Below are positions 12,001-23,500 of a stretch of 64,000 nt of DNA, piece by piece. The stretch covers positions 310,001-374,000 of the forward strand of contig JAYJMM010000029.1 of the NCBI GenBank assembly GCA_037349105.1, in the 5' to 3' direction. Under the pieces are notes generated by a model. That model searched no databases and was not told where the DNA came from. It was given only the letters and a program-made list of their open reading frames with translations. Position 1 is the first letter of the stretch; every line of letters begins with the position of its first letter. This DNA is from Limnomonas spitsbergensis (lineage: Eukaryota > Chlorophyta > Chlorophyceae > Chlamydomonadales). A program made the position numbers and the translations under genes.

Positions 12001-12581
12001 GGGTAGTTGTGCAGCAGACTGCTGCCGTTCCATGGTGGTTGTGCAGCAGACTGTTGTAGCTCCATGGTGGTTGTGCAACAGACTGCTGTAGCTCCCTGGG
12101 TGGTTGTGCAGCAGACTGCTGTAGTTCCCTGGGTGGTTGTGCAGCAGACTGCTGTAGCTCCATGGTGGTTGTGCAGCAGACTGCCGTTCCATGTGTGGTT
12201 GTGCAGCAGACTGCTGTAGTTCCATGGGTGGTTGTGCAGCAGACTGCCGTTCCATGGTGGTTGTGCAGCAGACTGCCGTTCCATGGTGGTTGTGCAGCAG
12301 ACTGCTGTAGTTCCATGGGTGGTATGATGTGTGCCAGGTTGCGATCTTACCTGCCCTTACATGGCATTGCACCAGCTTTTTCCCGGTAAATGTGACACGC
12401 ATATGCTCTATTCCCTGTGGGCTGCTGCTTTTTGATTTTGTGTAAGCGGACACGTTGCATTTGCACGACATGTTTTTTGGGTTATGTCATTGTTTGAATT
12501 ATTATACCTGTCCCTTTTCTTGCACCAGGTTACTATGCTGACGAAAAGGAAATGAGAAGTAAGTTTGGCTTTGGCAAGTGA
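3068..12581 (+). CDS. SKIP31-like F-box protein, 319 aa, seven exons
   Basis: F-box proteins bind Skp1 in SCF ubiquitin ligases; SKIP31 is a plant F-box family whose substrate I do not know. Exons: 3068-3184, 3273-3520, 3731-3773, 3942-4126, 4486-4592, 4983-5189 and 12529-12581, total 960 nt with all phases matching. Order: acidic N terminus (DDDLDDAFDEAFG), F-box at about 75-120 (EVLLGILSFLSAEDL then VLWRRLFCSRWG), VLYVDTDEEECG, FLDMQRAKRATCPS, a cysteine-rich section (YVCEDTGWAHNCDHAC, then ITCPVTGRV), and the tail HARAYTEGYYADEKEM. SKIP31 ends in the same way, and its length is similar. The ATG at 3068 is the first Met after an in-frame stop. The final 17 residues are encoded beyond a 7,339-bp intron filled by a minisatellite; the phase-1 junction rebuilds the glycine of TEGYY. 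Confidence 0.9.
4291..4462. repeat. 51-bp tandem repeat, three copies, in F-box intron 4
   Basis: Copies start near 4293, 4343 and 4394 with CCTCAGAGGG(G)TCACTCATG followed by TTTCACTCTATGCATTCATC. The last copy decays into CACTC-rich sequence just before the exon 5 acceptor at 4485. Confidence 0.8.
5778..5895 (+). mobile_element. 5'-truncated non-LTR retroelement fragment with 10-bp target duplication
   Basis: The insert is 118 bp and is flanked by perfect direct repeats TGCAGGCGCT at 5768-5777 and 5896-5905. Its 3' end (CGGCCGAGC, then GGCCCAGAGGTGTAACGTCATT) matches the 3' end of the 1.44-kb elements at 36207 and 53808. A shared 3' end with variable 5' truncation and a target-site duplication is the LINE/SINE pattern. 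It carries no coding sequence. Confidence 0.65.
6068..12323. repeat. 32/33-bp minisatellite, about 190 units, in last F-box intron
   Basis: Units contain GTGGTTGTGCAGCAGACTGC followed by TGTAGTTCCATG and alternate irregularly between 32 bp (CCATGGTGG) and 33 bp (CCATGGGTGG). Variants such as GTAGCTCC, TTGCGCAGC, CTGCCGTTCC and CTGTTGTAG are clustered, and a second level of repetition is visible near the right end (offset 933 bp between 10951 and 11884). Every unit has two palindromes, CAGCAGACTGCTG and CCATGG. The complement has no stop codon in any frame, so open frames of up to about 2,100 codons appear on the minus strand. They are by-products of the unit sequence, not genes. Confidence 0.95.
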
Positions 12582-14590
12582 CCCAAGAAGTGTGAGAGAC
12601 AAGTGGCTGGCTGCATAAGCACAGTTGCCCAAGTTGTGTCGCAAGTAACAGATTCAGATTTTCGACCATGTATAATATGTTTGTCGTGACATAGTATACG
12701 AATATGAGGTCACACCCTCAATCTGTAATAAGTCGAAGAAGACCCAGTGTCTGACATCGTTTCGACGGCACTGGCATTTTCCCGCCTTACACTGCTTTAG
12801 GATTTAAGCCGCAGTATGGTGTGGTGAGATCCGTGTCCGTGCAGTTAAGATCAGCAGCGCTGATGAGCCCGTTTCAGCTTCGCCGTTGTCTGTGCCTGAT
12901 GCTTACCTGTTGATGCATGATGTCTGACATGAGACGGTCTCGTCGGCCACTCCCATGGAGAAACTCATGTGTGTGAGAGAAGGGACCATACAGTAACGAA
13001 CTCCATTTTCCGGATAAGATACAGGGAAATCACAAATGACGTGGGTACTTTTGAGTGGAACTGAGTAAAGGCAGGGCAGGGATTTTATGCCAGGCAAAGC
13101 GATACAACAGATCAGCCCACCTTCCTACCATGAATTAAAAGGAGATACGACCCACATTCATCGTTCCTCAATGAACAGGCTTGTACTGGCAAAACCTTGG
13201 TACACATGGAGCTTTCTGTACTAAACGAGGGGGGGCAGAAAAAAAAACAGGGATCCCCCTCGGGATCCCCATCCAAAAAGTAGGGGCCCTCAGCCCCCCT
13301 AAGTCTTCAAAGATCTTCCCTTTGACATGGAAGTTGTACAAACTGACTTTTGGGAGGGTATCTCAGCTTCAAGAAAAAAAAACCTAACGTCTATTTAAGG
13401 GACTTGGACCCCCCCTCATAGTTTGACATGCGTTGACCGGGTACTGAACGTTGGCCATGCACAGGGGGTCCTTGGAAAGCCCTGGGCCTACGTTTTGCAG
13501 TGAGAACTTCATACCATGCAGTTTTCTCGGGGTTATTATTTGCAAAATAAGTTCCTGTCAAATCTACGAAATCCTCATTGTTAGGCTCTCTGTACCTCAG
13601 TCAACGTTGGGCCAAAAAGCATTTTAGGACCAGATATGGTAAACTTTCGTCAAGCTCTATGATTTTCGAGGATGGGATGTTTCCAGTTCTTTTTGACCCC
13701 GGATCTGTACTGAACATGAAAAAGGGTCCCTGCTTTGAAGGCGGCCCGTTCCGTATCTTTAATTAAAGTGTGTGCATCTAAGCAGATTATCCAGCAGGAC
13801 TGGACCCAATCATCTTACTGCGGAAACCCCACTCATTCACCGCAGATCAGTTGACCCCCAGAAGTGCATGCAGCAAGTAGTTAAGAACGGTATGCATACC
13901 CGCCGGGCCCTGCTGAACGCTCGGCCGCGTGGGGCTGGTCGATGCATGCCGCAAATAGTGTCAATCACAAACTCCGGCCAGAGACATCCATTTGTTTTGC
14001 GTGACAGGGTAGCTAGATTTACAGATCAAAACAGAGATTTCTCACAAACTTGTACGAACTTACACAAAAACAAATATCAACGGGTAGCCTCCATTTCCGA
14101 ACATTTATGTTATCACCGGTCTTTTGAACATGTTGCATTACTCGTGAGAAGGAAACACAGTCACGAGACAAAAGCATGATGCTGAAGTTATCGCAGGACC
14201 TTCTACACGGCGCCGCTACTTATTCCGACGGATAAAAAATGCTGGAACTCGGTAAATACAAAAGAATGAAAGGCTGTTGACCGACTGGCCACTGCCCGTA
14301 TTATAATTATACTATCATAATTTCGATCGTGAAGGCATCCTCCTGATTGAAACCAAAATCGGAAGCCGAGCCTGAATACTCGTCACACGCAGCCATCAGG
14401 GCTTTCAGCAATCCGCTTAACGTTTATGGTTCGGACAATATAGGATGTGTTAGTACACAGGTCTTTTCTCCCTGCCCCTCTGAGGCGCCCCCGCCCCGTC
14501 CCGTAAGCACCAGCTGCCTGCCTACTTCCCCTCCTCCCCTGTACCCTGCAAGGCACTCCCTACCATTCAGTGCCCCCCTGCTCCCGTTCG
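12582..14590. other. convergent intergenic region without recognised genes
   Basis: This is the space between the 3' ends of the F-box and kinase genes. It has short homopolymer runs and a small inverted motif (GGGATCCCCCTCGGGATCCCC split around 13250), but I see no convincing coding exon, tRNA or element. Confidence 0.5.
12724..12728 (+). terminator. TGTAA polyadenylation word of the F-box gene
   Basis: TGTAA lies about 140 nt after the stop codon at 12581. This is the usual poly(A) signal in chlorophyte algae. One pentanucleotide is weak evidence. Confidence 0.35.
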
Positions 14591-17500
14591 TCACGCTCTC
14601 CCCGCCCTCCAGCTAAAGTCACAGCTCAGCGTCGGCAGGCTCCTGGGCTTCCTCATCTCCTCATCTGCGCTCTCGGTCACCTCGTGAACCGGCTCCAGCT
14701 CGAGGAAGTTGGCGGTGGACTTGCTCAGCGCGCCGGCATTCATGCCCGGGAGGGCCTTGGCTGCACCATGAGCACCGGCGTCAAACTTGGCGGCGCCGGC
14801 ATCGGCGGCGCCCTGGACAGCGCTGTCGGCGGGCAGCACCTTGGGCGGCTCGATTTGCACCTTGGCCGTGGGTCCCTGCTGCGAAGCCCTCATCTTGAGC
14901 AGGTCCGCCAGAATGACATCGAAGGTTGGCCTGATCGGGGGTGTCAGTGATGAAGGGTCGGAATTTTGTCACAATTGGCCCAGATTCAGCCGCCGGAAGG
15001 TCCCCAAAGGTGTTGTGGTCACATCACTCATATCCCTGATACAGCCCTGCCCTCCTCCCACTTGCGCTTGTCCACCGGTTGCTAGCACCCACATCTTCCC
15101 TCACATCCCTCAACCCCCTTTCCCCCACCTTGTCCCTTAATCCTTCCCAACTCCTACCTCCCACCTCCCTCCCTCCCTCCTTCCCACCTGGGCAACACCC
15201 AGCGGCCAGAGCAAGCATCCGCATGTTCCGTCACATCCCCGCAACCCTCCCTCCCTCCATCCCACCTTCGCTCGTGCTCCGGATGCCAGCACCTCTCCAC
15301 CAGCGTGCGGTACGGCTCGGGAGCGGCCAGCGGGAAGGCCGGTCGCTTGTGTTCCTTGAAGATCAGGTGTCCCAGCAGGGCTCGGGGCGTGCCCTTGAAG
15401 GGGCTGCCGCCAGTGAACAGCTCCCACAACGTGATCCCGTAGGCATACACCTGAGGGCGCGAAAGCAGCAGCTTAGTCCATAACAACAACCTTTGTTGAG
15501 GCTGTTCTGAAATTTATCATGCGGCCAGCAGTCCTTGCTATTCCGCAGATCGACAGAGGACCACAGCTTAGACACAGGCTGCACCGCCCGCCTCCCTGCC
15601 ATGGTCGTGCGCTCGGCCCGCTCACCCTCCCTTTCATGTCAGCCACCTCCCTGCCCGCCCGCCCGGTCTCACATCTGCCGCCTTGATGACGCGCCCATCC
15701 ACCATCAGGATCTCCAACGCCGAGTGCGTCATGTCACCCTCTCACTTCTGCCGCCCCCTGTGACCACCCGCTACCCGGTCTCACATCTGCCGCCTTGCTG
15801 ACGCGTCCCTCCATGAGTATCTCTGGTGCCATGCACATCATATCACCGTCTCAACTCAGTCGCCCCCCCTGACCAGTCGCTTCCCCGCTCTCACATCTGC
15901 CTCCCCACCCGCCTACCACCCCGGTCTTCCTTCTACCGCCCCCCCTGCTTCCCTACCCGCCCTCTACCCGTCTCACATCTGCCGCCTTGCTGACGCGTCC
16001 CTCCATGAGTACCTCCGGCGCCATGTGCGTCATGGTGCCCTGGAACACGTTGCTCAGGTGTGTCTCCATGTGGTCCATCTTGACACTCAGGCCAAAGTCC
16101 GCCACCTTGGCCGTGAAGCCGCGGCCGTCACCGCTACTCTTCAGCATCACGTTGCGGGCCTGCCAGGCGGGGGACGGGGGGGCGGGTGCGGGTGGGGTCT
16201 CGTTTATTTTCATTTTCTTCCGTTTTGCTTGTGGGCAGGTGGGAGGTGGGACCGGGGGTGACATTGACAGGGGGTGTGCACCCCAGGCCCACTACAAAAC
16301 CATTTGATCTGCATGTCTGGGCCATCCTGAAATGTAATGAAACACAAAAGCTCACTCAACCAACATTAGTTCGGATGCAAGCTGACACATTTGTTTTGAA
16401 CCTTGAGCACAACACCAGAGTCCGACTGATACCGCGCAGCCTTTTTAACATGTACCCCCCAAAGCGTACCAGCACTCACAATCTGTTTATCCACACCACT
16501 TAACCGTATCACGTACCGCCCAATTATTTATCATTTTGAGAAGGCAAAGATAGCATACGGTTTATACATACCGGTATATACCGTAGAGTCGCTTTGACTC
16601 GGCTCGTAATTAAATGATTATTGGGGTGCGCGGACATGGCTGCGCGCTAATATTAATTCAAACATCGCCGCTGCGCGGAGCGTCAGTCAGGTGCCCAAAC
16701 AACTATTTTGGGGGTGCGCGCTACGAATTAAAAACAGCAAATGTCAAAAAACTGTTTGATTTGACATCCGTCGAGTGATCCTTATGCCAATCCCCGTTGC
16801 GAAGCTCGATCCTGGAGGCAGAGACGGGTGCCGGACGGGTGCTGACAACTGCTGACGTTTCGGGGCTTCTACAGCCACACGTTTCCCTGCACGTTTCCTG
16901 AGGCTAGGAAACGGCAGAGGAGGAGGATGACGACTATGCTGAGTATTGCTGACCGTGTACTATCCTTGCTAGCATCAAACGAGGTTTTAACTAAGTTTAC
17001 TGTACTGGCTGAAAGTGCTGCGCGGAAGGAATTTAAATTATTTCCAGTGATGCGCGATGTTATATTAAATAACCTGCTGCGCGACGTAAAATTAAATTAA
17101 AACTTCGTTTTTTTTAAATTGAAATTACGTTTTTTAATTCTTTTTGGGGTGCACGACGGAAAACAAATTCCTTTTTTTTGGGGTATATATATTTATTTAA
17201 GTGTGTTCGGTATCCCACCTTGAGATCTGAGTGCAGGACGTTCATCGAGTGCAAGTGGCACATGGCCTTGGCAATGTCCAGGGCTGTGTCCAGGATGGCG
17301 TGGTAGTTGAGCACGCTGGAGCTGAGGAAGGCGCCTTGGTCCAGCGCCTCCCACAGGCAGCCCAGGTCGCAGTACTCCAGCACCAGCCGCACCTACGCAG
17401 CGGGGAGACAAGCACGTGTTAAGAGTGAAAAAGCTCGCAGAAACTTCGCATGGGGGCGGAATAAATTGTGAGTTTTATTTGTTCCTCCCCTTGGGATTGA

Positions 17501-20500
17501 ATAATCTGTGTCTCATCAATTACCTTTAGGCGGGAGGAAGGGGACGGATGAAACTTGCGAGATAGGTCACACTTAAGGTTAACGCAACATATTTGAATAT
17601 ATGGGTACCGTAGTTTTGCTTTGCCTCCCCTCATAAGTTAAGTTGTTTGTATACTATATCCATGAACACGGTATACTATTTAGATTGTCGGCGCCAGATT
17701 TCAGTAGGAAATTAAGTTTTTGTTGACATTTGGCTCCGAGTGCAGCATCAAAATAAAACATTTTTTGGGACGAGGAGGGAGAGCTTGCTGCAAGAGAGTT
17801 GTGTGGGCGGAGAGAGGACAGCGCAGAGCGCCTGTCATCCAGTACCTTGAGTGACCCACGAATGAACAGGGGTGTGAAGCGGGACAGGCCACCATGAAGG
17901 CCCCCTGTGCTCCCCCACACTTGTTCAACCACGCCACACTCCCAGAGGTCCTTCACACCTCGTAGCTGTGCACTTGTCCGATGGACGCGCCCTCGCTCTG
18001 GCTGGTGCTCGTCTCCTGGCCGCAGCTGCTGCCGTTGATAAGCACAATGATGGCAGGGTCCATGCGCTCCATGGTGTCGCGCACCGGCTTGATGGAGTAC
18101 GTGTACGTTGCCACCACGTTGGGGTGGGCCAGGGAGCTGCTGATGGCAGCTTCCATCACGGCCATCTTCTCGCGCTTCTCAGTGCCTGCGTTGCAGGGTT
18201 TTGGCGACGGTTTATTTGACAGCCATGTTCTCGCGCTTTTCAGTGCCTCGTTTTGGGGGGTCAGGGCTTTGCCACTCATGGCGGGGCTTCAACGACAGCC
18301 TATTCCCCCCCACTTTTCCGCCACGTTTCAGTGTCTGAGACAACTGAGTTGAGGGTTCTCAGTCCATATTTCTATGGCGGCGTACGTGTCAGCCACCTTC
18401 TCACGCTTTCCAGAGCACTGGTTTAGTGTCCGGGTGTGGACATCTGCCACCATGACAGTCATCTACCTGCAGTACTCAGCGCCTGGGTCCAGGGTTCAGG
18501 TTAGGTTTCATTAGCCAGCCTCCTACCCGCACTGCTCAGCCTGAGGTCAAGGTCAGGGTTTTGACAGCTGCTTCCAAGGCAGCCAGCATCCCGCGCATCT
18601 GCTTACCTGAGACCAATCCTGGGAGAGCGGGACAAGGGGTAGCCACAGGACTACAGCTGTGTGCCATCGACTAAAATCTAGGCAAAGAGGAGAGCACGAC
18701 GAGGGATCACGGGCGGTCGATCATGCACATGTTGCGCTGCAAGACTGCTTTTGATCCCAGTTATTTGCCAACGGAGAAAATAATCCTCCCCTTCCACTCA
18801 CAGTCCACCATGCCGCCATATATCTCCCCCATTGTCCATTTGATTACAATTGTATTTTTTGTTTTTTTTTGCGTGCGATCCTCCATTTCTACACCATAAC
18901 CAGCATATTCCCAATGAACGTCCTGTGCGCCACACCTTCCTGCGTTAAGGGTCGAAAGGAGGCCCACTGCTGTCCAACATGCCTTGAAAGGTACGCTCCC
19001 GATGCTCACTGCAACGTCCAGCTTCGTCCAGCGATACCTCTCCCTTGACACCCCGGGCGCCCCGCTTTGCCCAGCCCCGCTTTACCCCAAGTGCCCCGCC
19101 TTGCCCTAATTGCCCCGCTTTACCCCAAGTACCCTGCCTTGCTCTAAGTGCCCCGCGCTCTGCCACCCTGAGACTCCCCTCACCCGATAGGTTAGCGGCC
19201 AGCAGCATGGTCTTGATAGCCACCTCGGTGCCTCTCCACAGCCCCTTGTACACCTTGCCGAACGAGCCCTCTCCAAGGACCTGAGGGGGGCAGGGCCAGA
19301 AATGAGGATCCATTGGAGTCAGGGAGATGTCAAGATCTGTAACCTAGAACCTACCGGGAGGCAAACCAGAGGACACCTCCCATTTCAAGTAGCTCCCCCC
19401 CTCCCCTTCCCCCCACCATTCACTCCCATGTCAAGCAGTCCAACCTCCCCTCCCCCTTTCCCCTACCCTTCAATCACCTCCCATTTCAAGTAGTCCCCCC
19501 ACACCCTCCCCCTCCCCCCTACCCTTCACTTACCTCCAGCATTTGGATCTGCTCTGTCTCCGCCAGGTTCCTGACGTTCTCCGTGTTGAGTTGCTGCCGC
19601 ATGCTCTCAATGCGATCTGGTAGAGGGGCGACAGGAAAAGCATAAGGGGGTCATCTGATCAGCTAGGACATACAGGACAGGTAGGAAAGAATCAGGGCTT
19701 GTAAGCGGGGGCGGGATTTGGGAAGTGGTACTGTATGGAAAACGGGTCAAGGCAGCAGGCCACTGCTAAGAAGAGGGAGAGAGCTGCCTGCATTCAGAGG
19801 GGGAAGCGGTGTGCCCTGCATCTCACCAACAGCAGATATGTCCCGCAAGTTCGAGTCACCCGCAGCGACCGGCTTGGTGCTCGAAAAGCACTGGATGAGG
19901 TTGTACTGGCGCACCAACATGGCATCCATGCGCGCCTTCTCAGCCTGCGCGCGAGGAGATAGAGAACGGCAAGAAAGGTATGAGCACTGACTGCCGATGA
20001 ACAAACCACCATGCGTGGGTCAGGGCAGGGGCTGCATCGGGATATGGGTTTTGGGAGCAATGACAGGGTGAAAGGGTGAAAGGGTGAAAGGCTGCGGCTG
20101 CCTTGACAAGGACATACAGAGGCAGTGACAGGACTTGGGGGAAAGGCGCCTAGACTTTCGCTGGAGGACGAAGATAACGTGCTACGGCCAGACAGGTGCC
20201 CTCCTTAGTCCAAACACCAGGGCGTGGCATTACAAGGGCCATGCGTTCAACCTGCCAGGATGGGAGCTGAGCGTTCAGGCCGGCGAACAGTTGCATCGAC
20301 ATAACCAGTAAAAGTGTGTGGATGCAACATCCTCAAACGTAGCAAATGTGTGAATGCAAGTTGCGTAACATCCACACACCCAGCGAACGTGTGGATGCAA
20401 CATGTGTGTGACACCCCCACACGCACAGCAAATGTGTGGACTTTTGAAGTTCCAAGCGACCCCGCAAACACACCCAGGGCAGGCCCCCGCGCCCAAGTCA

Positions 20501-23500
20501 GCTTCCCCCCACCTGCAGGTCCTGGGTGGTGGCCGCGAGCTCGTTGTTCGTCCGCGCCATGCGCCCCTTCTCGTGGTGCAGCGCGCGCGTGGTGAGAGCG
20601 AGTGCGTTGTTGGTGCGAACCATCGCCAGCAGCAGCAGCGACTGCTGCTTCAGGCTCACATTCATGATGAACAACAGCAGGGCGATGATGAAGGCAATAA
20701 TGACCACAGCTATGACGACCGGAGTCTTCCAGTTGGCATCCCAGCCGCCTGAGCGGAGCAAAAAGCGGTACCATGTGTGAGGCATGGACAAGTGAGGCAT
20801 GGTCATGTGGGGGCATGTGTGAGGCATGGACATGTGAGGCATGGTCATGTGGGGGCATGTGTGAGGCATGGACAAGTGAGGCATGGTCATGTGGGGGCAT
20901 GTGTGAGGCATGGACAAGTGAGGTCATACGGGGGGCATACATCCCCATGTGTGGGACATGTGTGAGGCATGGACAAGTGAGGCATGGTCATGTGGGGGCA
21001 TGTGTGAGGCATGGTCATGTGGGGGCATGTGTGAGGCATGGACAAGTGAGGCATGGTCATGTGGGGGCATGTGTGAGGCATGGACAAGTGAGGTCATACG
21101 GGGGGCATACATCCCCATGTGTGGGACATGTGTGAGACATGGACAAGTGAGGCATGGTCATGTGGGGGCATGTGTGAGGCATGGACAAGTGAGGCATGGT
21201 CATGTGGGGGCATGTGTGAGGCATGGACAAGTGAGGTCATACGGGGGGCATACATCCCATGTGTGGGACATGTGTGAGGCATGGACAAGTGAGGCATGGT
21301 CATGTGGGGGCATGTGTGAGGCATGGTCATGTGGGGCATGTGTGAGGCATGGACAAGTGAGGCATGGTCATGTGGGGGCATGTGTGAGGCATGGACAAGT
21401 GAGGTCATACGGGGGGCATACATCCCCATGTGTGGGACATGTGTGAGACATGGACAAGTGAGGCATGGTCATGTGGGGGCATGTGTGAGGCATGGACAAG
21501 TGAGGCATGGTCATGTGGGGGCATGTGTGAGGCATGGACAAGTGAGGCATGGTCATGTGGGGGCATGTGTGAGGCATGGACAAGTGAGGCATGGTCATGT
21601 GGGGGCATGTGTGAGGCATGGACAAGTGAGGTCATACGGGGGGCATACATCCCCATGTGTGGGACATGTGTGAGGCATGGACAAGTGAGGCATGGTCATG
21701 TGGGGGCATGTGTGAGGCATGGTCATGTGGGGGCATGTGTGAGGCATGGACAAGTGAGGTCATACGGGGGGCATACATCCCATGTGTGGGACATGTGTGA
21801 GACATGGACAAGTGAGGGCAGATGTGGGGTATATCAGTATGTGTGGGGCATGCATCAACATGTGTGGGGTATGTGTGGGGTATGTGTGAGGTACGTGTGG
21901 GGCATGGACCCTGAGGGGCATGCGTGGGGCATCATGTGTCACCATGCTGTTGTGATGGATATATGCTTTATTAACATCAGGTAAAAAAAGTCTAAACCCT
22001 TAATCAAGCTACATTTCAAACACCTGCTAGCCAGAGGCCTCATGCAAGGACCCGCCATGCTGCTCATGATGCCAGCCGGCCCAGATAAGGTCCCAATCAG
22101 GCTGAATGCACCCTAAGAAAGTCCCGGCAAAGGTATGGCAATGGTGTGGCCTCAAGGCTGGATAAATAAATAGATGCTGGAGGAAAGGAAACATGGCATC
22201 CATCCGCCTCTGCATGCAGCGGGCTTACCCGATCGGATGGGGTACACCGACAGCTGCCACAGCTGGTTGGTCATGTTAAAATTATAGCTCACGATGTCCT
22301 CCCCCAACTCCAGGCCCGACTCCCCCGGGTACACCGAGCTGTTGCTGATGGTCTTCCCGGTCTTGAGACTCCTCAGCCTGGCGAGAGGCAGGGGGGGGGG
22401 GTAGGTATACAAACACAGGCAGGGGATAGAGTTATGGTTTGAGGTGTAGAGACACAGGCAGGGGGGGGGTTATGGTTTGAGGTGTAGAGATACAGGCAGG
22501 GGGGGGTTAGGGTTTGAGGTGTAGAGACACAGGCAGGGGGGGGGTTAGGGTTTGAGGTGTAGAGACACAGGCAGGGGGAGGGTAGGGTTTGAGGTGTAGA
22601 GACACAGGCAGGGGGGGGGTAAGGGTTTGAGGTGTAGAGACACAGGCAGGGGGGGGTAGGGTTTGAGGTGTAGAGACACAGGCAGGGGGGGGTAGGGTTT
22701 GAGGTGTAGAGACACAGGCAGGGGGGGGTAGGGTTTGAGGTGTAGAGACACAGGCAGGGGGGGGTTATGGTTTGAGGTGTAGAGACACAGGCAGGGGGGG
22801 GTTATGGTTTGAGGTGTAGAGACACAGGCAGGGGGGGGTTATGGTTTGAGGTGTAGAGACACAGGCAGGGGGGGGTTATGGTTTGAGGTGTAGAGACACA
22901 GGCAAGGGGGGGTAAGGGTCTGAGGTGTAGAGACACAGGCAGGGGGGGGGTAGGGTTTGAGGTGTAGAGACACATGCAGGGGGGGGTTATGGTTTGAGGT
23001 GTAGAGACACATGCAGGGGGGGGTTATGGTTTGAGGTGTAGAGACACAGGCAGGGGGGGGTTATGGTTTGAGGTGTAGAGACACAGGCAGGGGGGGGTTA
23101 TGGTTTGAGGTGTAGAGACACAGGCAGGGGGGGGTTATGGTTTGAGGTGTAGAGACACAGGCAGGGGGGGGTTATGGTTTGAGGTGTAGAGACACAGGCA
23201 GGGGGGGGTTATGGTTTGAGGTGTAGAGACACAGGCAGGGGGGGGTTATGGTTTGAGGTGTAGAGACACAGGCAGGGGGGGGGTAGGGTTTGAGGTGTAG
23301 AGACACAGGCAGGGGGGGGGTAGGGTTTGAGGTGTAGAGACACAGGCAGGGGGGGGTTATGGTTTGAGGTGTAGAGACACAGGCAGGGGGGGGTAAGGGT
23401 CTGAGGTGTAGAGACACAGGCAGGGGGGGGAGGCCCCAGGACCGTAACTTCCGCAGATGGTGTGCCCAGAGGTGCGACTGTGCAGCATGTCGAGGGGCGA

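Noticed and set aside
5969..12471. Minus-strand reading frames of 580-2,140 codons (MELQQSAAQPPWNYSSLLHN type)
   Set aside because: They follow from a repeat unit whose complement has no stop in any frame. Frame changes with every 32/33-bp switch, and the array is inside an intron of a well-supported gene.
20773..21984. Plus- and minus-strand frames of 60-184 codons over the 42-bp repeat
   Set aside because: They are translations of the minisatellite within kinase intron 8.
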